Assembly: GCF_030936135.1 (NCBI RefSeq) | Contig: NC_082596.1 | Coordinates: 99,533,383 to 99,597,382 of the forward strand | Reading direction: 5' to 3' | From: Gavia stellata | Lineage: Eukaryota; Chordata; Aves; Gaviiformes; Gaviidae | Length of the DNA: 64,000 bases | Shown: positions 46,823 to 60,551 of the stretch, piece after piece | Layout: every line of letters starts with the position of its first letter | Numbering within the stretch: the first letter of the stretch is position 1 | Notes under the pieces: model-generated | Databases searched by the model: none | What the model saw: only the letters and a program-made list of their open reading frames with translations | What the model was told of the DNA's origin: nothing | Position numbers and translations under genes: made by a program

Positions 46823-49516
46823 AGCAGGAACACATACTTATTACTGCTTCTGTTTTGCTTATCTGAGTTTGTTTGGGGTTTCGGTCTTCGATTGCTGTTT
46901 GCTAAATGTCTTTTTGCAACAGCTCCTCAAAGCGCATGTTTTCAGAGCAGTTCTGTTCCGGCTGTGTCATACCCCTGAGCCATCCTGGGGACGGACCCCT
47001 GTGCCGTGCTGCGAGCAGCCCTTGGGCTGGGTGCTGCTTACACCATGGGGCCAAGGGCCCCACGCTGCTCTGCCTGGCTGCTAGGACCTTCAATAGTGCT
47101 CTTCTCCCCAAAGGGCCGGGAGTCTTTCTCCTTGCTGTGGGCTCAGCAGAAAGTGTCACGGGGACCACCTTTGGCCCAGTGTTGTGCTTTGCTCAGATCC
47201 TCTTCCAGCCACGAGCTGCAAGCTGGGTATTTTCTCTGGAGACCTTTGCTACCTGTGGATGGACTTTCCCAACACTGAAAGCTCCATTTCCAGCACTGTG
47301 TGAAGAATTGAAGGGATTCATGAAGTCTGGTGTGTTGACATTACAAAACCATTGCATGTTAGAATCTATTGCATCTGCTGTATTTAGTGTTATGCAATTG
47401 ATTTACATATGCAAAAGGTTACTACTTATCCCAGGTTTTGTTTTTGGTAATTAATTGGAGTAACATTTCATATGTTGTCTAGTCAATGTGCTCTGGTGGT
47501 GGTGGAGTTCTTGAAAATGCTCGCTGGGCTGTACTGTGCGTCCTTAGACCAACATGTACTGCCCAAAGACCTCAGAAGTGTCGCTTACATTATAATGCAT
47601 CATATCTAACTAGGGTAAAGTATGTGGTCTGCATTGGAAAATCTAGCAGACATGTTAAAAATTAGGAGTGTCTAGGGACAGGCTTTTATTTTGGACCACT
47701 CCATGGCCTATTCCCTACCTAATTATATCTGTAAGAGAGCTTGACATGAGCCATTGGATACAACAGTTGTACAACAGTCATATATTTTCTGGGCAGATCA
47801 GCAGGCAGGCAGAATGCGGCAGCCCCTGCCTGTATCCTTAGCTCCACGTAAACTCCAAACAACAGAGGATACTAAGGGCAAAGTAAATGCCTGCCTCAAC
47901 AAAAAATGCTGTGAGTGATAAAATAGAGCAATTCCATGACCCACCAGAGCTGACAGCCTGGAACTGTGAAAAGGGGTTCGTATCTACAAGTCGTGGGAGC
48001 CAGAAGAATGTCCTCAGAAGACACTTTTTTCCCTTAAAATATCTGGGTTTGAAGCATTTAATGTCTTAAATAATTATTTGCGAACTCAGGATGAGCAGGT
48101 TAGTTGCAAAGCTGTACAACAGAAATGGCAAGAGTACTTCATGCCACAAAATTAAAAAAAGTGATCCTATTGAACCATGCAATTTTTAATCAGAGCACAG
48201 AAGGAAAAGGGGATTTGTTATCAGGAGCCAGTCTTCCTGTTTCTTTGCTGGAGGGGTGTTAGCTGAGCCCCTGGAAAGAGAGCAGAGCCTGACAAGGTCT
48301 GGACCATCTGGAAAATACTGCAGGAGTGTGAACTCCACATTGGCTCAGCTTTCCTGGTGAAGGGGAGCGTTGCTGTGTCCCAGGCTGGACCGAAGCTTAA
48401 GGAGGAAGGGGATGCTGTGCGCTACGTGAGGCATGACTGGGAATCTGGAACAGCATCAGGAAAGAGACCTGAGATGGAGCAGCTGGTGGAGCAAAAAGGA
48501 GGGGAAAGCTGCCTGCTCCTGCACCAGAGCCCAGGGCAGGCAGAGCGGTGCTGCTGTGTGACTCAGCCCTGCGTGCCGAACGAGTCACGTCTTCATGAGA
48601 CTCCTTCGCTCCGAGTGGTTTCTGAGCAAAGTACGTGTCCTCTTGACACAAAAGAAATAAACTCTGCTGTTTTGTGTCGGTCGCCTACGTTATCCCGGGA
48701 AACTCATTCTCTGACCGTGCTGGAATCAATCTCAGGAATAAATAAGTGAGACGGGAGTGGCAGGAGAAGGAACTGGGGTTCCTGCCTTCCTCTTACAAGG
48801 ACAATTTCTCCCCTTGCAAGATGAGGTCAGAATCTGCCTAGGCCAGCGGTCTATCACCAGAAATGCTTGGGGAGGCTAGTGCTGGCTGTACCATACATTA
48901 CTACTCCCTGCTGGTCAAAGAACAGAAAAGAATTAGCAGCAGATGTGCTAGGACAATTAGCAACAGATGCAGAGGCTAAAGCTCACAGAATGCAAACATT
49001 ATTCCCCCTGTATTTAGGAAGATAAAAGGCCAGATTCTGGTCCTCTGGTGTAAGGTAGCTGTGCTGCATGCAATGCTGCTGGAGTGAACTACGCCCCGAG
49101 TTATCTCTCCTAGAAGAAAGGGAGGCGGTGGGGAATTGTCGCTGCTCTGGTAGCATGGGAGAGAGGGCAGGAGGTGTTTCCATGGAGGCACTCAGTGTGG
49201 CTCTGGGAAGGCACAGGGGTGCTTTGGCACAGTGTGTCAGGAGAAATTCTGAGAACAGTGAATAAATTGCCTGCTTACAGATACCGCTGCCCTGCGCTCT
49301 GTGTGGCTCCTCCGCGATCCTGAGCTCGCGTGCTGCGCCGCAACCGATTCTGGTCCAGGCTCCCCCGCAATCGGGAAGGTTGGGATGCTGGGTCATAGGA
49401 AAGATGGTGGTACTGCATAAAAGTTTAAGAAGATCTGCAAGCTGTAGGGAGACGAGTCAGGGAGTTGTTTGACCTATGTCAGGCTTGAAAGGTCTGTTTT
49501 CTTTTTCAGAAAATAG

Positions 49517-49536
49517 AAAAAAAAATATATATATAT
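49517..49536 (+). repeat. A run and TA microsatellite
   Basis: A9 followed by about five TA units. Confidence 0.9.
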
Positions 49537-52500
49537 GGGGAAATGAATGATAGTGCATTGCACGGTCCTCCTTTGATTTGTGTGTTATTTTGTATTCAGA
49601 TACCTGTCCAAAGACAGGCAGTGATGGAAAGCTGGGGAAGTAGGTTTCCAGCTACTCCAGGACATTCTGATGATAGATAGGACTTTTGGAAAACCCTAAT
49701 AACGTGATATTTTATTTTTACTTCTGTCTGTGTTTCTATTCCCTCCCCTCTGGCCTTTTATAAATTTCAGACTCACACAAACACTTCCCAAGAATGCCCT
49801 TCCCTTTGCCTGTTTGTTGGCCTTGCACGTAAATAGGGAGGGCTTGAAATCTGGTCATGAAAGCTCCACCTTATTTTGGCAATAACAGCCTCATCTCTAG
49901 CACTATTCATTTTACATAGTGAAGTAATTTTTTATTTGTTAATGAAATAGTTTGATGGGATCTGCTTCCTATTTAAAAGGTTTTCTACCTATGTTTTACA
50001 CCAGTGAGGTTCATTTGCTGCAGTTAGAAATGATGAGCCTTTAATTTATATGGTGTTTTGCAAGATTCTTCCATATAATAGGTAAATATTGAATTGCCTT
50101 TGTATATTCCAATTCACTTTAATCTATTTGAGTTGTACATGTTTAGTGGTCAAATTTTTGTGTTATGTGAATTAAGTAATGTAATTTTGGTCCTTTTTCT
50201 TCTAAATTGAAAGCATTCGAAGGTGCAGAGGATAGAAACAAAGTTTATTTCTTCTCTGACAAGGTTAAAGCCCAAGAGTAAGTCAGACAAAAACCCCCAA
50301 ATCCTCACACTGGATCTGTTTATTGAAATATTCAAATAGGATTCGTTCTCACTCTAGAGTAAATTATTTCTTTGCTGAAATTATGGTGGCATATGGGGAA
50401 GTAAGATATATTACAATAAAACTGATATAAAACAGTTGAATTCAGAAATAGTGGCAAGAGATAATTTTAGTTCACTATGATTTAATTCAATTAAATGCAA
50501 CACTGTTAACTGCAGAGTAAGAATTACTTGTGCCTGCGCAGGCACACGCAAGCATTATTTATTCTCTGCTGCATCTCTCTTTGCAGAAGAAATTACACCG
50601 GTAAAAAGTGGGCACAGGATGCTTTCATAGCATTGTAAAAGGCTATATACCTCACCGACCTCAATGAAAATTTTACCTGAGCAAGGAGAAACAGTGAGCT
50701 AAGGCGTTAGAGAGTAGACCCATTAAAACCGAGGAAGCTGTATTTACATAGAATGCTCTCCTTGAACATCAGTAGTGTTGGTGCGGGCTGGTGGACTATC
50801 ATCAAATAGTGCCTCAGAAGAGCTTGGTGCCAGCAGGGAAAATATAACTGCTGATTTTTTTTTTTTTCTTCAGAAGAAAATAGTCCATCAAAACAAACTG
50901 GTCAGTGTGAGCTGCCTGTGCCTTGCCCATCCCAGGCACTGCCCAGAGTCTCTTATGAGAGAGAGCAATTACTGATTTCCTTCCTTCTCTAAACACCTGA
51001 GCCGTTCCCTGCCCTGTACCTGCGCATGGCAGCCCAAACCCACAGTGGCATGCAGGCACTCAAGGAGTGCGGATTTCAATTGGAGCTACGTGCCTAAATG
51101 CCTTTGTGCATCTATGCCTAGGGGTTGTGCTGGCCGTGCCCCAAATCCCCGCTCTCAGGCTCGCTGCCTAGGAGGAGACTAATGAAGGGCAGGTGGCACA
51201 ACACCGAGCTCCCTCCCAGGGCTGTCTGACCCTGCGGCTGTGGGACAGTGGGCTGTGACAGAGCTGCGCGTTCAGTGTGGTGATGGGAATGGTGTTAGCA
51301 TGGGTTGTTGAGGGGACCTGCCTCCTTTTTGAAACTCTTCTGCTTCAGCCTGGCTGTCCCTTCCTAAACAGCAGTTCCCCTGTATAAATCACGATCCTGG
51401 AGGCTGTCAGGATGGAAATGAAAGCCCACAGGCACCTGCGTGAATGCTTGGTGCACTGGCATAGAATAACAGGCAGAGATTTGGCCAGGAGTTTTGTACG
51501 GATTCAACAGAAAGAAATTTCTTACTTGGTAGGTATGTTTTATTTGTCTATGTACGCTGAGATGTGTGACACTGTCCTACCTGGGTCAGACACCCAGTGT
51601 TCATGCATGAGGACTCCCAGAGTGAATCTTACAGCCTCAGCCTTCATAGCACACAGGTGTGTGAGAAAATCCTTATTTTTATTATTACATGTTTGTCATT
51701 ATGTGTTTGGATCATGCCATGGCTTAAACATTCAGCTCCTGTAACTGTAAGCAAAAGGATGCTTCAAGTCCCACAGAGTGAGTTTGCAATCTAGGTCCAG
51801 GATGGGAGCTTAAAGCAAACGAAGAATAACTGAACAGGAAAAAAATGAATTGTTAATAGTTACAAATGCCCTTACACCAACTGCGTGACCACTGTCTATA
51901 AGCAGGCTGGCAGAAGATGCGTATTGTTGAGTTATTCTAAAGAAAAGAGTAAGTCTGGGAAACAAGGGAGAAACGGAAAGGGATGTTGTGATACGGCAGT
52001 GATTTCAGCTGCTTATGCTTTGGGATTGTTCAATAATGCAGGTAATTGTCTTTGATCATAGCCTTGTAACCACCACCTTTAATTTGTAGCACAGAGGTTA
52101 CTATCTAGCACCCAGCTAGCCAAATGAAATGTATGGCTTGATTAAGGATCTCTTTTGTCAGTAATTTGTGCCTAATGTTTTTAGCTTTCCCACGGGCTGT
52201 TATAGAAAATGGTAAATCTGGTTTAAATAAAACCTGATACTGTTAATGGTTTAATAGCAGCTGCCACAGGGTTATGGCATTTTTCAACAGATGCTTCTGT
52301 TTCATTTTAAGCCTACACTAAGTCTTAGAATATATTTACATAATTAATATAAAGTACACCTACATAATAATGACAATATTTATAGTTTTAAGAGATTTCC
52401 TTAAATTATTTCCTCTCTCTTACTGTTATCTAATCACAATATATAACTTGAAACAGGAAGGCATATTATTAAAATAATAATTTATATTCACCTCTTCAAA

Positions 52501-54357
52501 AAAATTATAGAATGCAGCCCAACTATGAACATGTATCATCTCTTAACATAGCAGTTATAGGTATGGGTAAATCCCTTAGCTGCTTTAGAAAAAGAAAAAA
52601 AGCTTTGTTGTACCTGAGTTGTGCTTATTATCTTGCCTACTGTTTCAGTAGGAGTAGAAAAATGTGATGTTTGTATTCAAAAATATCAGTCGAGAAAGAG
52701 CTGCGTTAAGGTGTCTACTTATTTGCAGAAATATTTGAAGCAGTAAAGACTTGTAGCTGGTTATCAGCTGCAGAATGTTGTCTGGTTGAGGAAATCCCTG
52801 CTAATTTAAGAAGACTTTGGCATTTTAGGTTTTTAATGGTGGGTGATCAGTTTGGATGGATGTCTTCTATTTGGAGGTCTTATTCTGAGTTTCAAAAAGT
52901 ATTGAGGGTATATCCTACAGGACACTTGGAGTCAGAGGATACCCTTGAATATTGCGGCTTTCTACAAGTACATGCTAATTCACAGGGAGGAGAGAAGGAA
53001 AAAAGGCTCCTCCTTATCTACCTTGGCTGGAAGGCAAGGTAAAGTTGAGCAGGAGTCTCTGCAAGGCAAATGTACCAAGGTATTTGCTGCTATGAACTTT
53101 GAGGACTGAAGTGGAAACAATAAAAGGTGGAAAACATTCAAACAACAGAACAATGTCCCTATTAGAGAAGAATGCAAGATAGTTTATTTAAGAGATGAGC
53201 CAGTCCCGGTTCTCTATAATCCAGGAGAATGTGTAGGAGCAGTTGTGAAGCACATGTTTGGCTGTGTGAGGGGTGTAGCTGATGTATTTGCTCCCCTTAT
53301 CCCCAGGTGACTACCCTTCAGAGCTGTTAGCCCAGGGTATGATAGCAGTCACCTTCTATGTTCTAGCTTTTGTATGGTTTTTGTTTTATTTGCCCTTTTG
53401 AATGTATTAGAGCTGTTCAACAGGACCTGGGCCAACCCTCACATTAATTAAAGAAAACAGTTAAAATTGTGGCGTAGGACCAGATTTCTTTTTCTTTGTC
53501 TTTACCCTGCTTCTTTCTCTACCCTCTTCTTCATGACCTTGCATTGTTTCACACAGCAAACCTTACAGAGGGATTTACATAAATTCATTACTTCAGGGAG
53601 TTTCTTCACCCCTGATTTTCAAGTCTTTGCTATGGGAACACAATTGCTCCAGGGCCTTAAGGCATTGGTAACCCTCGTCCACACCTCCAAGCTGCTCAGA
53701 AGATGATCTCTCGCTATCTTATGAAAAGTATAAACAGTATTTGCCAGTCTTTGGTATGCTGAGAGTTTACCACCTCAAAATCCTTTCTGACCCTACCTTG
53801 AAGTTCATGTACTTTGCAAGAAAGGGTTTCCCTACTTTAATTTGAAGGAGGAAGGCTATTGTGTACCAATACCATTCCCAGAACTGGGTGGAGAAGAATT
53901 TATGACTCAGTGAGGAGCAAGCCTGCAAGTGCTCTCAATGGGTATTTGGATGAACTTTCCAAAGTTGTTGCAAGAAGAACCCAGTGGTGAATCTCAGTAA
54001 GCCCTCACAGGGACACCTCAGATTCCCAAGTTGGTTTGTTACTCTGTCTTAAAGTTTTCCAGTGGCAATATTTTTCCACCACTGGTAAATAAAGACAGAA
54101 CATGAACACTTTCAGAAAGCCAAGGGAAAAAAAGAAATCACAAAATCAGCATGAAAAAAAAAGCGCAGCGTTTTCTGTTGGAGTGGAAAATTGTTCAAAT
54201 ACATGGTTTGGTGGAAAGAGAAGAGTTGTTAATTGCTTTAGCATGCAAAATTGGTTCAAAGGTATGAAGTTTTGTATAGCTTTATATGATAAAAGAAAGC
54301 TGGTTCCCTTGTGATGTTTTTATAACTAATAAATCTTCTCTTTTGCTCCTTTGCTAG

Positions 54358-54621
54358 GTTCTACCACCTAGAAAAGCTGTGAAGCCAGGCATGGTCCTCC
54401 TCTTTGAACTCTTCCTTCTTCGTGGGACCCGTACTTGGATTGATCGAGAAGTGGGATGGGGAGCTTTTCCCTTGTGTGACAACAATTTTAATGCTTTGGA
54501 GGGAAAATTTAAATGTCCCTTCCTCAGAGGCCATTACAACTCCAAAATTGACCGATTCAAGAAAATTGAAAATTTTATTTCTCAAGACTTGGATCATTGG
54601 TTATGCAATCTCTACTTTCAG
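54358..54621 (+). CDS. OFCC1: OFCC1 exon 8, second half of a C2-like region
   Basis: This 264-nt exon is exactly 88 codons (phase 0 to phase 0) and encodes residues 313-400. The acceptor is ttgctcctttgctag and the donor TTTCAG|GTTTGT. The peptide begins VLPPRKAVKPGMVLLFELFL. It then has VGWGAFPLCD (residues 344-353), the Cys/Gly run KFKCPFLRGHYNSKIDRFKK, and ends WLCNLYFQ. The strand LLFELFLL followed by a conserved-looking 'V-G-W-G-x-F-P-L' segment is the pattern seen at the end of C2 domains in several ciliary and membrane-associated proteins; here it is an inference from pattern only. With exon 7 it forms one continuous domain of about 160 residues. It is one of the clearest coding blocks in the window. 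Confidence 0.9.
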
Positions 54622-55942
54622 GTTTGTATTTAAAAAAATTAGGCCTGTTGGTTTACTCACTGTTCCTCAGAACAGATTCCACTTTCCTTCTGTTAGCCTT
54701 AAAACTAATACCATCTTTCCAAAAAGCAGTTTATCAGCCTACCCAGTAGGCATATAAGGAAAATGAAAATCACATGCATCTCCAACTTTTATGTGAAATT
54801 AGTGGGTTTTTTACAGCCAAATTTTAGGATTATTTCAAATATCAAAATATTGTTTGGGGTGCTGAGTAATTGGATCAAAAATTGAAATTCTGAATTTGAG
54901 CCTGCTGCCAGTACATGTTAACTTCCTCCACAGTTTTAGTGAGTCTCAGAGGTGCTTTCACATGGTTACAAAATAAAATAATGTTGTTTATGATATTCCA
55001 TTTGTATGTCTGGGATCCCCAGCTAGCGAGCAAAGCTTTGTTGTGGTAGGAACCTTACTTTTGAATAGTTTTTGGACATAATTCAGATGTGACACTTTTG
55101 TGTCAGATTTGGACATAATTCAGATGTGACATGTATCTCTTTGGTGAAAATAGGCCTGAGTTAAGAACTCTTCTTCAGTGAAAGCTTTGTTTCTGGACTG
55201 GCAAATTAAGGGTGTTACTGTAACTGAGATACTTTCCCTCATTCAGAATCTTAACAAGACCTCAACCTTATACCTCTTTTAATAGTCATATCTGGCTCAG
55301 GAAAAAACACTTACCAAAAGAGACAAATTCTGAAAGCACCTTAATTTTAACACGTGAGTTTACTTAATAGAAAATGTAGTTATTAATTTTCTTGTAGTGA
55401 TGGCTTTCAGGCAATTTTCTTTCTTGCATCTACTAAGAGTAAAAAAAATTGTAGATAACTTCAGAATCGTGTAGAGATATAAGAATTTATAACAAAAATA
55501 TACCTAAGATATGCTAAGAAAGAGAATGTCAGAAAACATTAGTAGAGCTATGGTAAAAAAATAACGGAAGAGTCAAAATTGGATGAAGTGGGGTGGGGAA
55601 GACTCCAAAACTGCAAAATTAGTCTTTCAACTCAACGTACAACGTGGGATGATTTAATGATCCGGGGAATATATATTTTCCCAGGTGATTCTGAATCTGG
55701 ATTGTGAGTCACCCTCATTTACTGGGATGTCTGCTTTAGTCTGTCAGCATGGGGAAGACATACCTGGGAAACTGATAGGAGAGAAAACTGTCGTAAATGG
55801 AGTACAGAGGAACAAGAACTTCCTAAAAGCCTCATAGCAGCATCTTGGACTTCTAGGGTTCACAAATAGTGTACAAATAAGTGTGTTCTGGCTTTGTGGA
55901 ATACTGAACTGCTAATGTGCATGTATTTTTTTTTCTTAATAG
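54622..55942 (+). other. OFCC1 intron between exons 8 and 9
   Basis: This 1.3 kb intron contains a 37-bp-period tandem duplication (55071-55131). Otherwise I see nothing beyond AT-rich sequence and the T-rich tract before the acceptor. Confidence 0.75.
55071..55131 (+). repeat. Tandem duplication, 37-bp period
   Basis: The 24-nt string beginning tttggacataattcagatgt is present at 55071-55094 and again, identically, at 55108-55131, separated by 13 nt. Identity in fast-evolving intron suggests a fairly recent local duplication by slippage or template switching. Confidence 0.9.
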
Positions 55943-56081
55943 ATAATTAAACTACCACAGGATTCAGATAAGCAAAATAAGTGTGATATGCACCTTCATC
56001 TCCCACCTGAACTTCTCATGTATTCAAGCGTTGCTGAAAAGAATGGTGTCTCAGAGAAGGTTGAACAGTCTGGACCACAAG
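55943..56081 (+). CDS. OFCC1: OFCC1 exon 9
   Basis: This 139-nt exon (phase 0 to phase 1) encodes residues 401-446 plus one base. The acceptor is tttttttttcttaatag and the donor CACAAG|GTGATG, which is weak at the last positions. The peptide starts IIKLPQDSDKQNKCDMHLHL, continues PPELLMYSSVAEKNGVSEKV and ends EQSGPQ. It follows the C2-like region directly (LYFQ-IIKLP), so the first strand probably closes that domain; the rest looks like a polar linker. YSSV (after LLM) also fits the loose YxxPhi pattern. The split codon gives Gly on joining to exon 10. Confidence 0.85.
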
Positions 56082-59000
56082 GTGATGGATTCAAGCTTTC
56101 ATGTTTATATTCAGGCTTTCGTTGGAGTAACCCCTATTTTCATTTCAATGTTGGCTAGTCATTATTGTTCTTGTTAAGCTAGATTTTCCTCATTCAGATA
56201 TTGGTCCAACATGTGTTATAGCAGGAATACTGTGATTCTTTTTATTAATATTGCTTAACTTTGTTTTCAACTGTGAGCAATTTAAACCAGCCTCATTGCT
56301 GAGGATGAAATTTTCCATGCTGGCCTGTCCTTGAGGCTGAATAATGCTTGGAAAGTCGCAGCAATAACAGTTCAGCTGCTTATGACACCAAGCTTACAGG
56401 TAGAAATAAAAAAGAAAAGATACTTTTTTGTCTAGTTATTTCTGGAAGGACTCTAGCATGTCCCTAGGCTAGAACAGGGACTTCAAATTTGGCAGGGAGA
56501 TAGTTCTGGCATCAAAGGCATGCCTTATGCTACTCCTATGAAATTCCATTAAGATTCAATCAAGTGGTAACGCACAGGAAAGACAAATTATCATTTGCTT
56601 ATGCACAGCAGACCTCCCCAGAAGCTTTCTTAAAAAATTGCTGAATGTTGCTTTTAGACTGAGCATCCTCCCTGGCTTCTGTGAGTCTCCCGATGCAGCT
56701 ACATTGAATGCATAATTGACCGTATTGCAATGGACTCAGAAATTGCTCCTCTTCTGTTAGAAATCCAGGAATGAGAGGAATGGTAGGATACTGTCCGTTG
56801 GATTTTCTTTTTCAGCATGTGGGATCTGACTGCCATGAACAAGAAGAATTCTTGTTTGGTATACAGACATTCCTATATTCACTCTTGTTTAACAAACTGG
56901 AGGATGCAGCCAACCCACAGGTTGTAGTGTCTGTGTGAATATTATGTGCAGATCTAAAACAGAGATTTAGTTCTTCAGGACTGAGGTTCCTTGAGCATTT
57001 GGGAATAGCAGCAGGGATGCACGGTGGAAGACGTGGGAGGAGAAAGAGGAGGATATTGGAAGGAAAGAAAGAGAGCAGATAAGCAATAATTATTTATCGT
57101 GGCAAATGGGCAGCTCAGGTTGGAAGTATAACATGAAAAGAGGCTAGTAGAAGTATTTTTCAGATAGTGGGTGATAGTTTAGGAGATAAAGAAAATGAGG
57201 TTTGCCCTGTGACACTTTTAGGCTAAGCAGCAACTGCACTGTGCTCAAAAGGCTTTTATATAACCACCCTGATACCAGAAGCATGGAGGTGTAAACATAC
57301 ATTGTACGGAGAAGTAAGGTCTTTTTTGTTGCCATATATCTTCTACATATCTGCTAAGGTGCTTCTAGATGCAGCACAAAACCATGAATAGCAGATCCAA
57401 AAGGTGGAGTTGCAGCCAATTTTTTTCAACAGTGAAGAGTTATGGACAAGCTCTTAATAAATCAAACTTGTCCTTACCTTTGTTTGGTCCTACCATCAGT
57501 CTTCACATGCACACCGACACATAGAGGCTGCAACTAAATAGGTCACACTTCTGGAAACACACAGGAAAACTTGTGATACTCAGTTCGAGAAGTCCAGAAA
57601 GATGTATTTATAAGAACTGAGAAAGAGCATTAGTGTATGTCCTATTTTGCGTGCAGACCTCTGAAATAGGCTGATAAGCTGATCATGGAAGATCTGCAAT
57701 TTCCATGCCAAGCAGATTTGCACTAACAAAATTTCTGGGAGTAATTTTTGATATTGTTTATATTTATTTATTTTTCTTGGAGCCTTCTTTAAAGATATTA
57801 TTAGCTGCTAATATCCCCCATGGGTTTGTTTTTTAATGTATCTATGCAGTGCTACAGTATGCTGTTTCTGCTGGTGATATGTTGCTAAGAGATTTAATAA
57901 TGGGTAAACAAACACAACATGTGGTAATCCATTTCAAATTAAAAGTTTATTAAACACTAGCTTGATGACTTTCTGGCTATTTACAATTAAAGGAGCAAAC
58001 CTTAGGGAACTGGAGATCACGTGGTGAAAATCACGATTTCAACATTTCCAACAGAAAAATGTGTTTATGATCTGTGGCAAGCTGTCGCACATTGATATGC
58101 TCTATAAATACTATATTATATCTGTTAAACCACCAAAAGCAGGGGGGAAAAAAAGGCTGTGTTAAAGTGACGTTAAGGTTGAGACACAAACCAGAGAAAG
58201 CAAGAACAGTCTAAATGAAGACTGGTGCTCTGTAACTCACTCTACTGCAGTAGTCTAAATAGTGAGTGATCTTACATATCAATACCATATGTGGTGCTGC
58301 AACATATAAGCAAAATAGAGCAGGTTAGGAGATGGTGTTTTAACCTTCGCTTCAAATTTGTCTTGGTTTTAGAAGTTTAAGACAGAACCTTCATATTATT
58401 TCCATTAACTCCAGGCTACACTATTCTTTTAAACCACAGCTCTGTGTTGGGCTGGGCTCTTCCCTGCTGCACAGGATCTCTTTTCCAGAGTACAATGCAG
58501 GGGATGCAACCTAATACCTCCCATTTTACTTCCTTTGTAGGTCACAGATGCACATTATCAGATCTAGTGTGTCTTTTAGTCCAAATCATATCTTCTTTCC
58601 ATTCTTTTGAAGTGGTATTCCATAAGAGGTTCATGGAAGAAGAACCACAACCAGCATGCTTTGCTTTTTTTAAGAAAAGCCTCTGTTGTTGATCTGTTGC
58701 CCCATTAAGGGATGCACACTGCCTGTCAGTAAATAAATGACAATTTCTCCATGGAATTTATTAGCCATTGTTGTGTGGAAGGTGGTAACAACTCTAATAG
58801 AAGTAGTATAGGTAGGAAAATTTGATGCAACTACCAGAAACATTGCCTTGATAGGCTTGGATCTAAGTAACCCAGTGTTCTAAATGGATGAAAACTTCAG
58901 AAATATGAATCTCCATATAAAACACTAAATATATAAATTCTTGAAGAGAACACTCTTTCTCACTGTGAAATCCACAGCAAGATCCCCTTTGACTTTATAG

Positions 59001-60551
59001 AAGAAGGGATTCACATGTGCAAAATGTCAGTGTAACTCAGTCTTTCTTGAAAGTGGCAGCTCTTTCATCCTCAGAAAAGTAGCTGGACAGCACTTGTATA
59101 TTTGTTCTCCAGTTCAAACACTTTTAGGTCAGACTCAGGCTCATTTGGGAAGTGTTACTCTGCACTTGTTGGGAACGTTCTTCCAAATGCTTTCTCTTCT
59201 GTCTGTGCTGTTCCTCTGACTTGACACCTATTTGTTCCCATTAGAAATGGTGATCAAATAAAATAGGCAAGTAGAAAACCCAGGGATGATTTTATCCTCC
59301 ATAGTTTGTAGAACCAAAGGAAAACCTTTTTCATTCTAGTGACTTACTCACACCTCTTTAATATTGGCCAGTTTAAAGTCCTGAAGTTATGGTCAGCACT
59401 GTTGTAGCGTATAATGATGAGCACTCAAGACCTAAAAAGGGTGCTTACAAGAAAGAAGGTGGAAGAGTGGCTGAGGAGGATTAAGATACTGAAAGAGTCA
59501 TTTTTTATTAGTGCCAAGTTGTGTGCAGTTTTTGGTCAAATTACAGCAGAAATCACTACCTGTACCTAAACAGTTACAGGCAACTGTACATTTTTTTAAG
59601 CAGAAGTTAGTCCAAGCACTACAGTGTGATATCAAGACAGGAGTTTTGCTTAGCCTGGCTGTGTTGGAGGAGAGGTGTTATCAGCCAGGATTTTCAAGGA
59701 AAGCGTTCGAAGGTAGCCAGGCTAGTTTGGTCCCAGCAGCAGGACGATTTTGCTATAGTAGAGCTGTGACACAGGTTATATTAGCCTGGGTATGGTGTTG
59801 TGTTAATGTGACTACACTGCTCCTTGTATGTGGGCTAGCAGAGATGTTTGTTGCCACTCCTTTGCTGGGGTAGATTTGTCACGTAGAAAGACTCCCACTA
59901 CTTCAGCTGTCTTTGGGCTAAACATCTACATGCAGATTTTCTATGTGTCTGTAACATTTTCTTTCCGTAAAGTTTGCTTGTCCCTCATTCCCCCCTGCTC
60001 TACTATGGGAGTGTAAAGAAAAAAGCAACTCAGCTGTTTGAGTGTGGTTTTAAGGACGCTTATTTTCTTACAATGAACAAATAGCTCATTTATTTTCCTA
60101 AGCTTTATTCCGCTCCCAGGTTTGCTGTCTAACAGCAGCGCATGTGGTTCATGAGCCCCACGCATCAACCAGAAGAAAAGTTAGAGCAGCTGAAATTTTT
60201 TCAGTTCTAAAACTATGAGCTTACAATGGAAGTAAATATTATATAGAAGGAACATTATCAGGTATGCAATTTATCTGGTTACTGTAGAATTTAGGGCAAT
60301 TTTTCGTCTGCCTGCGTGGCTGTTGGTTTGTGCCACTTGGCTTCATCTGTCCTTGAAACTCAGTGGAGTTGTAAAGCTTTAAACAGTTGTGCAGGTCTTT
60401 AATTGTAAATTAGTTTTGACAGGACTGCTAGGCAAAGGCCTGGCCCATCCCGTCGTGATGCTAGCCGACAACCCCTTACTGCTCCTGGAGCAAGGAAACA
60501 TGTGGAAGGAATTGTTCTTTTACATTTCACAGCTTGTCATTTCCTCTGCAG
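56082..60551 (+). other. OFCC1 intron between exons 9 and 10
   Basis: This 4.5 kb intron shows no recognisable repeat or exon. The 120-codon frame at 59511-59873 has no matching splice sites or recognisable protein and is treated as chance. Confidence 0.65.

Larger units (their letters stand above)
41752..54357 (+). other. OFCC1 intron between exons 7 and 8 (12.6 kb)
   Basis: Phase 0 on both sides. It carries T18 (41896-41913), an L2/MIR-tail-like fragment (about 42520-42580), a CR1-like end (43405-43465), a C-rich run (46805-46822) and a TA tract (49517-49536). Two open-frame islands (42935-43216 and 46906-47454) were examined and not accepted as exons. Confidence 0.65.

Noticed and set aside
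46906..47454. 182-codon open frame, the longest in the window
   Set aside because: Open on several frames and both strands because of GC-rich content; Cys/Leu/Pro-rich with no recognisable motif, and no splice sites matching phase 0 of the flanking exons.
59511..59873. 120-codon open frame in the exon 9-10 intron
   Set aside because: No splice sites fitting the phase 1 junction, no recognisable family; judged chance.
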